Shown here one piece after another: positions 33,417-42,117 of a stretch of 48,577 bases of DNA (positions within the stretch are counted from its first letter, which is position 1; every line of letters begins with the position of its first letter). Origin of the DNA: Seminavis robusta. Taxonomy: Eukaryota; Bacillariophyta; Bacillariophyceae; Naviculales; Naviculaceae. Both the position numbers and the translations under genes were made by a program. Under the pieces are notes generated by a model. The model was not told where the DNA came from. It made no database searches and worked only from the letters and a program-made list of their open reading frames with translations. Location of the stretch: contig CAICTM010000790.1 in the NCBI GenBank assembly GCA_903772945.1, positions 1 to 48,577 of the forward strand. Direction: 5' to 3'.

Positions 33417-35135
33417 TCATCTTGCATCCTGCTCGTTGCTTGGTGGTGGATGGTCGTAGTGAAACATATGCATGTAATCTTTATTCAAGGCTTCCTTGGC
33501 AGCTTCATAGTCATCTGGTCGAAAGTTCCCTCGCGGTGGCATGGGTTTGGAGTACTTGATCCATGCCTGAATGAAACCTGTCGATTTGTCGTGACCTGGA
33601 GAGTCTGCCTTGGCAGAGTCCAAAATGTAGGTAAAGTTTCGATCGCTTCGAATTTTGCCTCCTACACAGGTGCAGATTTGGGTTGTCGTCTCTTCGGCAT
33701 GAAACATCAAGTCTTCCAAACGGACAATCAACCGCGGGTACTTGGCATCATCAATGTACATTTTGTACCAATCGTTCCAAAGATGGGCCAGTGAATCCGA
33801 GTATTCCGTACGGCCATTGGCAAATTTTGTGGTCACCTCATTCCATTGTCCACGTGGTTTGAGATTGGGACAATTTTGCCCTTTACGGCCGTGGGGCCAT
33901 TTTGCCGTGTATCCCTAAAGTGGTAGCCAATACATCAAATCAAGTCGTAGTAGATTGAGTTTCTCATTCTGATTTCTGATGTCATGGCCATGCGTTGTCT
34001 GACCGGATACTCACATTTTTGCACTACAAGGCAGAAAATACCGTCAGTGAAACTGTTCCCCCAAAAAGAGAAGTAGATTGATTTCTAATGCATGAACTTC
34101 CTTACCATGCTGTGCATCCAACTGTATGGATGCCGGATCGTCACTACAGGCATGATCCATTCTTTGTTGATTGCTTTTGCCATTTCTGTGGAGTGTTCCG
34201 CCTTGTATTTTGCTGGGGAATGCTTGCCCCATGGTACCTATAGCATATAATGTGAAACAGATCGGTAGAGTCAATTGAGACATCCCACGAATTCAGCTGC
34301 TGAGAGGCCATCCGATGCACAATTCTTTTTTCTTCGACCTTACCTGCCATCGCATGCTGCAGAAAATCAAGTGGATCACGGATTAAAAACACGACTTTTC
34401 GCTTGTCTGGCCAGTAAAAGATGACATTGACACTTTTTAAACTTACCCATGAGCTTCTCTGGATGCATCAATTCCATACTTTTCGACTCTCTCGGGTATC
34501 TTGCAATTGTTCTTGAGTAAATGAGTGACCAGATTTGTGCCAGTATTGAACATGCCACTGCTCCCCAACATGCGTTCCACTGCTGGCACCGTTTGTTTGA
34601 ATGCTTCGCACGTATCCAATCCCCCAATGACTGGTCTGGGTCCAATGACGCGCACAATTTGCTCCCAGGTGGGCAGTGTCTCGATAACAGTGTTGTTCAG
34701 TGGGGGTATCCCAGCTTGTGCAAATACCTTCAAAACGGGAGCTCGACCGAATACTTGTTCTGAGGGAGGTCCCGTCTTGTTTCGTGTCTTCAATACCGGC
34801 AGCTTGTGTTGACTGTTTTCGTCTTGAAAGGCAAATTTCCGCTTGGAAGTCATTCTCGACAGATATGAGGGATTATGTTTGCTGACTTTGCCGTGTCCTC
34901 CCATGTTGTGACGCTGCCGGTAGCGTAGGTTGAACTTGGACAAACTCAAATCCTTGGATGTCAAGAAGTAGACATCGATAAACACTGTGAAAATGACCAG
35001 ACTAACCAACAACGCCACCAGTCCCTTGGAATTGGCGCAACCATTACTATTGGTTGACCCAGATGGATTTTTGGGTGGTGGCTTCAGCGTCCTGCTACTT
35101 GCTGGTCTGCTTCCATGGCCGTTGGTAGCAGCCAT
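33417..35135 (-). CDS. Sulfotransferase-like type II membrane protein (copy 1) with two microexons
   Basis: Five exons on the minus strand: 35135-34447, 34356-34344 (13 nt), 34237-34106, 34023-34015 (9 nt) and 33914-33417, giving 446 residues. A membrane anchor near residues 38-58 (GLVALLVSLVIFTVFIDVYF) predicts a Golgi type II protein. The P-loop-like phosphosulfate-binding strand is GMFNTGTNLVTHLL and the second nucleotide-binding strand is VVTIRHPYSWMHSM. Alignment with copy 2 (VVMVRHPLSWMFSTC; PRLVVRLEDLVYHP versus PRLIVRLEDLMFHA; ICTCAGG versus ICTCVGG) supports a sulfotransferase-type fold. The two microexons have perfect GT/AG flanks and give MRWQ before VPWGKH and CKN before GYTAKWPH, matching the paralogue. 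Substrate unknown; a glycan is the natural guess for a Golgi enzyme. Confidence 0.78.
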
Positions 35136-35645
35136 TGTGGGCTCTTGTCTTCAACTCTCAGTCAATGAATGCTCTCAGTCCTCAAGCAACAAGTTGGTTG
35201 ATCCTCCAGTAATATTATCCAGCGCCAATTTAAAGTTGTCTACCACGGAGCTTTTTGCACCCAACAACCAAGTTGAGAGGTGCGCCAAATGCGCGAATGA
35301 AAAGTGGCTCGGGAAGTTAAGGCTTTACCGATTATTGGATTTAACGTGCAAAATTTGTAAAAACGGTGGACCTACCGTACTAGCTAGACTACTGGTGGTA
35401 CCAGGTACCCGTACGGAAAAACATGCTTCTATTCTAGCTACATACTAGTAGAGCTCTATTTTTGAGATACGATGTAGCCAGCTAGTAGGGGGCCTGCAGA
35501 CCAAGTGACACTGGGTTGGGGCTAGTAGCTACCGGTACGGGGATTCGATTTTTGGTGTGTTACATGTATTAGATTTTCTGGCAATAAGTCCAATGTGCCC
35601 AAGAGAGTGTTGTTGCATACGGGTTTCATGCTGATAACAAAAATC
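35136..35645. other. Intergenic, no supported gene
   Basis: About 510 bp between the start of copy 1 and the end of the BTB gene. GGTACCAGGTACCCGTACGG-type palindromes lie around 35396-35416, and CTAGCTACATACTAG-type runs near 35433. No coding evidence. Confidence 0.5.
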
Positions 35646-37073
35646 TTAGGAAGCCTGGCTTGTTTTGCTTGCGTCTTGAAACTTGTAAAGAAGTCTCGGA
35701 GGTGGTACAGCACACGTTAAGCAGGTATCCCAGTCACAAATTCTGCATCCATACATTGGGCTACCCCCCTCCATAGCCCTTCCACATACATCACAGTGGA
35801 ACCACTTATATGTTGTAAAGTGATGCAATGCCAGGTGCTGTTGTGAGCATTGTATTGGCACATCAACTTCAGATGAGTTCCATCCTCTAAGTGGCGGGAA
35901 ATCTTGATTTTCCACTGCCCTGACTTTGTAGAAGTCAATATCCTCATCAACATCCACATTGGCAAAAGAGGAGATCTTAACACACCAACTTGCTTCATGG
36001 AAGGCGAAAGCAAAGGCATGCTGTCGGCCTTTGTAGGGGCCTTTCATAACATATGCGGGCTTGCCATTGTGCGATCCATCTTGTATGTACACTCCATTCA
36101 CAGCTTCTGCCCCAGCTCCTTCTACTTTGATTGCCTTTGGGATTCCTGCACCAAAGGGCTTTTCAGAAACCCACCCTACCTTCCGAGGAGTCTGAAAGGA
36201 TTTAGATGGCAACAGTTTCTGCATTGTGAGTGCCTGGCTCTTGTATACATCATTTAGCTGCTCAGAGGTAACCAAACCCGAAGAAGCTACTGTTGTAGTC
36301 AAGAATTCAGGGTCAATCTTTTCAAGGGAAATATGCTTGGAAAGGCACACTCCTTCTGTCTTTCTTTGACTGGGGTCACCTTCAACCCAGAGGTGTAAAA
36401 TCTGGAACAATTCACATTCTGCCATTTTTGTCTCTGAGTCTGTAAGGATTTCCTCCATGATAACCTTGCTCAAAGAGGCCACTTGCTTGACTGACACTGG
36501 TTTAGCTGAGGTTTCACGGACCCAAGCTTTTGACGTTTCCATGAATACCTCTAGCACTCCGTCACCTGCCATTCTGCATGCTTGCAAGGCAGCAAATGAC
36601 AAGCATGGCTGCATGGTTAGCATGGTTTCAAATGATGTCAGAACCAGATCTCCAAGGCCTGCAAGATTGAAGTAGGAGGCAGCCTCTGCCAATGACACCA
36701 GTGACTCAATCTGTTGAATGGAAACATCAATGCCTTCTGCACCAGACACCTTTCGCTTCTTGCAGTTGAGAATTTGTGCTGAACTTGTAAGCACAAATTC
36801 CACCACTGCCTTTAGCACACTTCCTGGAAAGCCAAGCTCAATGGCTGGTGATGATGCCTCTTGAAACTTGCCCAGCAGCATGCCTTTAAACACATCAGAT
36901 CGTGCTGACAGTAAAAAGCGGTTGGCTGGAACTTCCACACCATCTGTTCCCTTGAGGATGACATCATTGAGGCTGTCATCTGTCAAGAATCTTTCCAGCA
37001 TCTCATCAGGAGTCTCGCAGTAGGCTACCGGAAGCTGTCGATTCTTGATAGTTGCAGCGTTCTCTTCTGCCAT
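35646..37073 (-). CDS. BTB/POZ domain protein with C-terminal zinc-binding module
   Basis: Single exon of 475 residues from the ATG at 37073 (MAEENAATIKN). An in-frame ATG at 37154 would add 27 residues encoded partly by a GATTC-like microsatellite, so I prefer the inner start. BTB/POZ domain at about residues 20-130: LTDDSLNDVILKGTDGVEVP then NRFLLSARSDVFKGMLLGKF. A helical BACK-like region follows (CRMAGDGVLEVFMETSKAWV; ECELFQILHLWVEGDP). The middle domain (about 300-415) contains VNGVYIQDGSHNGKPAYVMK, a repeat-like fold also found in algal multidomain proteins. The C-terminus has FHCDVCGRAMEGGSPMYGCR-ICDWDTCLTC, a ZZ/DC1-like cysteine array. Likely a CUL3 adaptor or scaffold (inference from BTB). 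Located between two divergent sulfotransferase-like genes. Confidence 0.87.
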   Translation of the reverse strand: MAEENAATIKNRQLPVAYCETPDEMLERFLTDDSLNDVILKGTDGVEVPANRFLLSARSDVFKGMLLGKFQEASSPAIELGFPGSVLKAVVEFVLTSSAQILNCKKRKVSGAEGIDVSIQQIESLVSLAEAASYFNLAGLGDLVLTSFETMLTMQPCLSFAALQACRMAGDGVLEVFMETSKAWVRETSAKPVSVKQVASLSKVIMEEILTDSETKMAECELFQILHLWVEGDPSQRKTEGVCLSKHISLEKIDPEFLTTTVASSGLVTSEQLNDVYKSQALTMQKLLPSKSFQTPRKVGWVSEKPFGAGIPKAIKVEGAGAEAVNGVYIQDGSHNGKPAYVMKGPYKGRQHAFAFAFHEASWCVKISSFANVDVDEDIDFYKVRAVENQDFPPLRGWNSSEVDVPIQCSQQHLALHHFTTYKWFHCDVCGRAMEGGSPMYGCRICDWDTCLTCAVPPPRLLYKFQDASKTSQAS

Positions 37074-37400
37074 GGTCACTGTTGATTCGATTCGACTCGA
37101 CTCGATTCTTCTTGTTGCAGGGCAGAAAATGACTGTTTCTTGGGCCCCAGCCATTTGTTGACGAGAGCGTGGAGCCAGCCTTGCACGGAGTGTTTCCGAT
37201 TGCAATCAACGCCCCGTGGATAGGCCAACTTTGGCTCCAAATCATCGTGGCTGGTCCCGAACAGTCGAATGTTTGGCCTTGCGCGTGACAGTGGTGCTGA
37301 GCACTTAGCCGGCTTATGCTAACCTGCTTCGCCAAAACTCGTCTTTTTCGCTTGAAAGGCGAGACAAAGATGATCGTGCTGGTGAATTTTGATTGCACTG

Positions 37401-38870
37401 ATGAAGGTAGCTACACAGAGCGGCAGTTTGACTGTATCTACCATGACAAATTCTAGACGAGGGCAATGGCTTCGAATAACTTCGTTCTTGATCTTTGTCG
37501 TCCTCGCAGTTGACCATATCGTGATCATGCCTGGGCTCTCGTCATTGGTATCTCGACATCTCGACACAGCCGATGCCATTTTCCCAGGAACGAGACATCA
37601 CTCACTCAAGAAAGTTCTACAACAATATCAAGAGGAGGTCAATGTCAACCGCGAAAGCAAAGGAAGGCCCATTACGAAGACAACCGAGAATCTTGCCACA
37701 GAGGTTCGTGCTTACGATTTCGTAAAAAATCGTCTCGAGGCCGAAAACCACAACAGACAAAAGAATACATCCTACATGTACAACAATACAAATCTTCGAT
37801 TATCTCAAACTATCAAGAACAAAACTGATCACAAGTCGAACAAGCCTGGACGAAAGTTTGCGTTGAAGCTCCCGAGCAAGACAAAACATGTCCAGACGTA
37901 CGAGAATATAACAATCAACGATCCATCAATTCTCAAACTACGAGACATGGGGGTTTCTATTTCGGAGAGTGAGATGAACAAAATTCCAACTTGGGCTGAA
38001 ATCACGGATCATCTGGGCAAAGAGCCCGTGATTCTCGGCCTCGAGACCTGCGAAGCATACCGCAAGGCCGTGGCTGCCAAAGATCGTTACGTGGCTCCGA
38101 CTGGTCAATTCAATACGGGAACCAACCTGCTTCCTATTGCACTCGATTACAACTGCCAGCTTCCTCGCAAATCAAAGCTCGCCACGGTTCCGTGGGGCAA
38201 ACATAATTTGGTGCAAGCGCGTCTCGACGGCTACCGTATCAACAAAACGCAGTACGACAACTATCGCAATGAAGACGTACTCCCCGTCGTCATGGTTCGG
38301 CATCCTCTATCTTGGATGTTTAGTACTTGTGTCCATTCATATTCGGCTCACTGGGCGCACACCCTTGACAATTGCCCTCACTTGACAAATGGCACCAGTG
38401 ATGGCGCCGCTCTCAACCCAGTCCACATGAAATATGGGTATCATCCTCCCAATCAAAAGTATCATCGATATGATAGCTTGATTCACATGTGGCTGCATTG
38501 GTATCAGGGTTATTCCAAACCAGATCTTCCTTTTCCACGGCTCGTGGTCAGACTCGAAGATCTGGTGTACCACCCGGACAAAGTCGTGAAATCCATTTGC
38601 ACTTGTGCCGGCGGGAGACTTCGCCACTCCAAAGTGTACATGCCAGAAGAGAGTGTCAAGGTTCAGATGGATCGATCTCGTGAGAAAAAGGGGATGAACG
38701 GAACGTTGGCAAATGGCAGGGAAACTGCAGGGTTCTTGAAAGCTTGGATCGATCATGCGTCCACGGGATCCTTGTGGCAGCGAATGACACCGATGGATCA
38801 ACATTTTCTTCTGAAGATGTTAAGGGACGATCCTTCCAACCAAATGAAACTGTTCCATTACAAAATATAG
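37401..38870 (+). CDS. Sulfotransferase-like type II membrane protein (copy 2)
   Basis: Single exon of 489 residues from the ATG at 37401 (an internal ATG 14 codons on would also keep the anchor). Hydrophobic anchor near residues 25-45 (ITSFLIFVVLAVDHIVIM), then a basic, Asn-rich stem. The globular part begins at IPTWAEITDHLGKEPVILGL and has the P-loop-like GQFNTGTNLLPIALDYNC, VPWGKHNLVQ, VVMVRHPLSWMFSTCVHSY and PRLVVRLEDLVYHPDKVVKS. These correspond to the 5'- and 3'-phosphosulfate-binding strands of sulfotransferases. It is an intronless paralogue of copy 1, which has four introns. Divergent from the BTB gene with about 330 bp between starts. The acceptor is unknown; sulfation of a cell-wall or secreted glycan is plausible. 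Confidence 0.8.
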   Translation: MKVATQSGSLTVSTMTNSRRGQWLRITSFLIFVVLAVDHIVIMPGLSSLVSRHLDTADAIFPGTRHHSLKKVLQQYQEEVNVNRESKGRPITKTTENLATEVRAYDFVKNRLEAENHNRQKNTSYMYNNTNLRLSQTIKNKTDHKSNKPGRKFALKLPSKTKHVQTYENITINDPSILKLRDMGVSISESEMNKIPTWAEITDHLGKEPVILGLETCEAYRKAVAAKDRYVAPTGQFNTGTNLLPIALDYNCQLPRKSKLATVPWGKHNLVQARLDGYRINKTQYDNYRNEDVLPVVMVRHPLSWMFSTCVHSYSAHWAHTLDNCPHLTNGTSDGAALNPVHMKYGYHPPNQKYHRYDSLIHMWLHWYQGYSKPDLPFPRLVVRLEDLVYHPDKVVKSICTCAGGRLRHSKVYMPEESVKVQMDRSREKKGMNGTLANGRETAGFLKAWIDHASTGSLWQRMTPMDQHFLLKMLRDDPSNQMKLFHYKI

Positions 38871-39480
38871 AGGGGAAATAGATAGTGTATTAGAGTAAAG
38901 CTATAGTTACAAGAGGTTTGTGAAACCTTTGTATTATGGGTACCTGTATACGGTAAAGGTACCCTCAGTATTTGTTTTTGTTCGAGGGTTCCGTGGTCAC
39001 GGTTTCGCCGCCAAAGAAGACCTTTAGTCGAATGAGTCGAGGAAAAACTGCTTTGATGAAGCTTTCGTTCTCCCCGCTTTTCCCTCATTCTCTCCCTCAA
39101 CCTTCAACGCGTCCTTCGTCTCGTCTGGACCTTCTCTGGACTACTTGTACAAGTACCACAACAGCAGTTCATTGGTTGTGCAAAAGGGGGTCTCTGCAGT
39201 CTATTGCTTATTGCAGTTCAGCAGCTACTAGCTTGTGCTTATTGTTGGTGGGCAGCCGACCCAAACTTTCTGCAAAGCTGAGAAAATACCCTCGAAGTCC
39301 ATGTATTGGAGAGGCCCTCAAAACTCCTTCAACCGGCATGAACTTCTCAAAGAACCCTTGGATCTTGGCTAGCGAATGAAGCTGGCGCTCCACGATACAT
39401 GTACTGACGAACAACAACAACCCATCAATCAACGATGAAAAACAACACCCGACAACAATCGCGAACGCTACAGCGGAACA
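38871..39480. other. Intergenic, no supported gene
   Basis: No domain-like frame. Contains GGTACC/GTATACGG palindromes near 38939-38961. The 3' part is the presumed promoter of the Crinkler-like gene. Confidence 0.45.
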
Positions 39481-39481
39481 A

Positions 39482-39486
39482 CCTCG

Positions 39487-39523
<37 letters not shown>

Positions 39524-39525
39524 CC
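39482..39525 (+). repeat. (CAA)n microsatellite in the 5' flank of the Crinkler-like gene
   Basis: An almost uninterrupted run of CAA triplets ends a few bases before the ATG at 39529, so it is probably 5' UTR. Confidence 0.9.
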
Positions 39526-39528
39526 ATC

Positions 39529-40721
39529 ATGTCTGCTTCATTGGTTTGGGTTCAGCTCTCCTATGATGGAAAGGGTGAAGAGGGCAATCCTATTCCTATT
39601 GAAGCATCGGAAGTTAAATATGGAGGAATTATTGCTGGCTTGGCAGAGGCCGTTAAAAGCAAAATGGCGAATGCTCTCGTCCATTGTGATGCTGCTAAGC
39701 TTGTTGTCTACCCACCGAAATCTTCTGGTGACGAGAACAAAAATATAAATCAGGCAAGAAATTGAAAGAGGTGATTCAGGAATTGGAGAAAAAGACCCCG
39801 CCCACATCCGACGATCATCCCTTGGTTGTGGTCGCACCCGCTCCACCAGAACAGCTGCAGCAAGGTCAACAAGATGAAGCTATCAACGAATTAGTGACGG
39901 CCGTGAAAGGTTTGGGGCTGTCCATGCATGCGATGCAAGAGCAACTACCGTCTGTCATTTTGGGGTATGTGGTTACACCGTCCACCGCTTCTCGAGACCG
40001 CAAGGTCTCAGCCAAAATCTTCGAAGCTGTGGGTTTGCCACTTAGGCCAGTAGAAGATTCAGACGAATATTCTCTGCCTGAAACCCTAGCAAGCGACAGC
40101 CGATGGAAATTTAGTTGGGCGTGGAGCACAAATGAGAATGATGACAGGGTACTTGAGCGTACCTCCTATGCACCAGTCCTCCAGTTCCTTCGCAGTCTTG
40201 ATATACTGGCAGAAGACGTGTCGGATGGACAGCACTGCATAGAAAAAATTCTATACAATTCGGAGATCTATACTCAGCGAAAACAGAATCCACTGCAAGT
40301 CAGAGGACAAAGAGTGTTTAACTGGCATCGGGTTGTTGGAAGGACAGATATTGTTGCCTTGACTCAAGACAGAAACAGTGGAGATATCATTCGAAGCATG
40401 GTGAAATTTGCAGTTGAAATAAAAACAACAGAGGGCTTGCGAAGGTCACAAGATGGATGTCTGTTTGAAGCACAACTTCAGTTGATCGGGCTCAATGCAT
40501 TCAATGTGTTTGTGTCACCACCAGTGGTGCTGACCAACCTCGTGAGGACTCATCAGGTCTTGTATCTTGCCTACAAAGACGATTGTTGGGGGTATGTGAT
40601 CAGAAGGAAAAAATGTAGCTCGTTTCCTGCTGCTATCCATTTTGCTCAACAAAAGGGATCCGAGGCTTCAATTTCCGACGATTTCTCGCGGCCAATGACA
40701 CCGGACCCAGAAAGCATCTAG
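39529..40721 (+). CDS. Crinkler (CRN)-like protein with PD-(D/E)xK nuclease domain; frame break after the header
   Basis: The first part (39529-39765, 78 residues) reads as a Crinkler-type ubiquitin-like header: SLVWVQLSYDGKG, then IIAGLAEAVKSKMA, then CDAAKLVVYPP. The second part (from about 39754 to 40721) is in another frame: a linker with DDHPLVVVAPAPP, then a domain with GRTDIVAL, KFAVEIKTTEGL and EAQLQLIGLNAF, matching the D...ExK...Q layout of PD-(D/E)xK nucleases as in CRN-type effectors. The frames could be bridged by a 26-bp GT...AG segment (39728-39753), which is very short for an intron, or the gene is broken by an indel. CRN-like proteins are known as host-targeting effectors in oomycetes and also occur in free-living eukaryotes; the role here is unknown. 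No signal peptide. Confidence 0.6.
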
Positions 40722-40734
40722 CTAGTGATACGGG

Positions 40735-40865
40735 ATGATCATCCCTTGATTGTGGTGGCACCCGCTCCGCACCTTGCAATGAAAAGGGCAGCTACACAAG
40801 GCATATCAGCAGAGTTTCCCTGTCCAATGACACCACCATCCATGGAAATGAACGCCCAATTCTAA
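40735..40865 (+). pseudogene. Duplicated tail of the Crinkler-like gene
   Basis: Just after the stop at 40721 the sequence repeats the linker (DDHPLIVVAPAP, compare DDHPLVVVAPAP inside the gene). After a short stretch it repeats the end (FPCPMTPPSMEM, compare FSRPMTPDPESI). The nuclease domain is missing. It is a remnant of a second, internally deleted copy arranged in tandem. Confidence 0.65.
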
Positions 40866-40972
40866 TCACCAACATTAATCAGAGCGAGCATTAGCGCATT
40901 GCCTCTTAGTTTCTCTGGCTATTTGTCCAACACTCCAATCCTAATGGGCTATTCCAACCCTTATCCTTAAGG

Positions 40973-41018
40973 GTGGACCGAAGTGGGTAAACTCCAGTAT
41001 TGCCCCACTTCGGTCCAC
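40973..41018. repeat. Perfect 15-bp inverted repeat (hairpin)
   Basis: GTGGACCGAAGTGGG at 40973-40987 and CCCACTTCGGTCCAC at 41004-41018 are perfect inverted copies with a 16-bp loop. The same GAAGTGGACCGAA string recurs in the adjacent tandem repeat. Possible MITE end or terminator; function unknown. Confidence 0.75.
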
Positions 41019-41022
41019 GCCC

Positions 41023-41365
41023 CCCTACTGTTTTACTATACAAAACAGCTGAAGTGGACCGAATATTAAGTAGACGCGATTAAAAACCTAAAAAGACTAA
41101 AAAAGACTTAATATTCGTTTTCCTGTAGCTGTAATTTCCTTTTTGGTCTGTTTTTATCTTGTTTCCGCTAGTGTTCCAATAGCCCTCGGCCACGGTCCCC
41201 TACTGTTTTACTATACAAAACAGCTGAAGTGAACCAAATATTAAGTAGACGCGATTAAAAACCTAAAAAGACCTAAAAAAGACTTAATATTCGGTTCTCC
41301 TTAAGCTGTAATTTCCTTTTTGGTCTGTTTTTAGTCTTGTTTCCGCTAGTTTCCAATAGCCCTCG
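41023..41365. repeat. Two tandem ~170-bp copies of a palindromic (MITE-like) unit
   Basis: Copy 1 is 41023-41188 and copy 2 is 41197-41365; both begin CCCCTACTGTTTTACTATAC and end CCAATAGCCCTCG. Each copy folds back on itself: in copy 2 the arm ACAGCTGAAGTGAACCAAAT continuing into ATTAAGT faces ACTTAATATTCGGTTC then TTAAGCTGT. Each also begins with the small hairpin CTGTTTTACTATACAAAACAG-like sequence. No coding capacity. Confidence 0.8.
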
Positions 41366-41479
41366 CGGGATTGAGCCTCCATTAGCTTGCGGCAATTGAG
41401 CATTCCATCAAGGGGGGCCGTGGCACAAACAAGCCTTGCGGCGTATGAGCCATCATACTAGACAAAGTAGAATAGGTTG

Positions 41480-41970
41480 GGCTGTCACTCTGTCACTCCC
41501 CTTTCTTGTGTAGTAAGCAACTAGCCTGTAGTGTAGTATAGTCATTCGTGTAGAGCCCTAGCCTAGGCCTTGGTATAGTGTCAGTGTAGCAGATGCTTAG
41601 TGTAGTTTAGTCATTCGTGTAGACCCCTAGCTTCAAGTGCCAAGGTCCAAAATTGTTTTTTTTTGTCACTCTGTCACTCGTCCTCTAGTAAAGCCCCTAG
41701 CCTTAGTGTAGTAGTAGTGTAGCCTGTAGTGTATAGTGTAGTCATAGGCCTTAGTGTAGTGTTAGCCATTCGTCTAGAGCCCCTAGCCTCCAAGTGCCAA
41801 GGTCCAAAATTGTTTTTGTCACTCTGTCACTCCCTCTCTTGTGTAGTAAAGCCCCTAACATTGGTGTAGTGTAGTGTAGTGTAGTGTAGTGTAGTGTTGT
41901 GTAGTGTAGTGTAGTGTAGTGTGTGTAGTGTAGTGTAGTGTAGTGTAGTCAGTAGGCCTTAGTATAGTGT
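41480..41970. repeat. TGTAG satellite and higher-order repeat
   Basis: Roughly 150-180-bp units containing TCACTCTGTCACTC, CTTGTGTAGTAA, CATTCGTGTAGAGCCCCTAG and AGTGCCAAGGTCCAAAATTG recur about three times. They end in a pure (TGTAG/TG)n run at about 41867-41948. No gene. Confidence 0.8.
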
Positions 41971-42070
41971 CGGTATGAAATTCTATCGGTTCGGTATGAA
42001 ATTCTGTCGGTATGAAATTCTGTCGGTATGAATTCTGTCGGTATGAATTCTGTCGGTGTGAAATTTCTGT
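41971..42070 (+). repeat. Iteron-like array upstream of the Rep relic
   Basis: Six tandem copies of CGGTATGAA(A)TTCTGT start at 41971, 41992, 42008, 42024, 42039 and 42054; periods are 15-17 bp apart from the first (21 bp). The array ends 47 bp before the ATG of the Rep-like relic. Short direct repeats beside a rep gene are typical of iterons (Rep-binding sites) in rolling-circle replicons. That role here is inference; a chance microsatellite is the alternative. Confidence 0.6.
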
Positions 42071-42117
42071 CACTGTGTGAAAATTCATCCAACCCATCCA
42101 ACAGCCACCACAAAAGA

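Noticed and set aside
34144..34392. Minus-strand frame reading RDPLDFLQHAMAG that could extend a sulfotransferase exon
   Set aside because: It has the RDP look of a 3'-phosphate-binding strand, but retaining it breaks the frame to VPWGKH. The 13-nt exon inside it fits the paralogue better.
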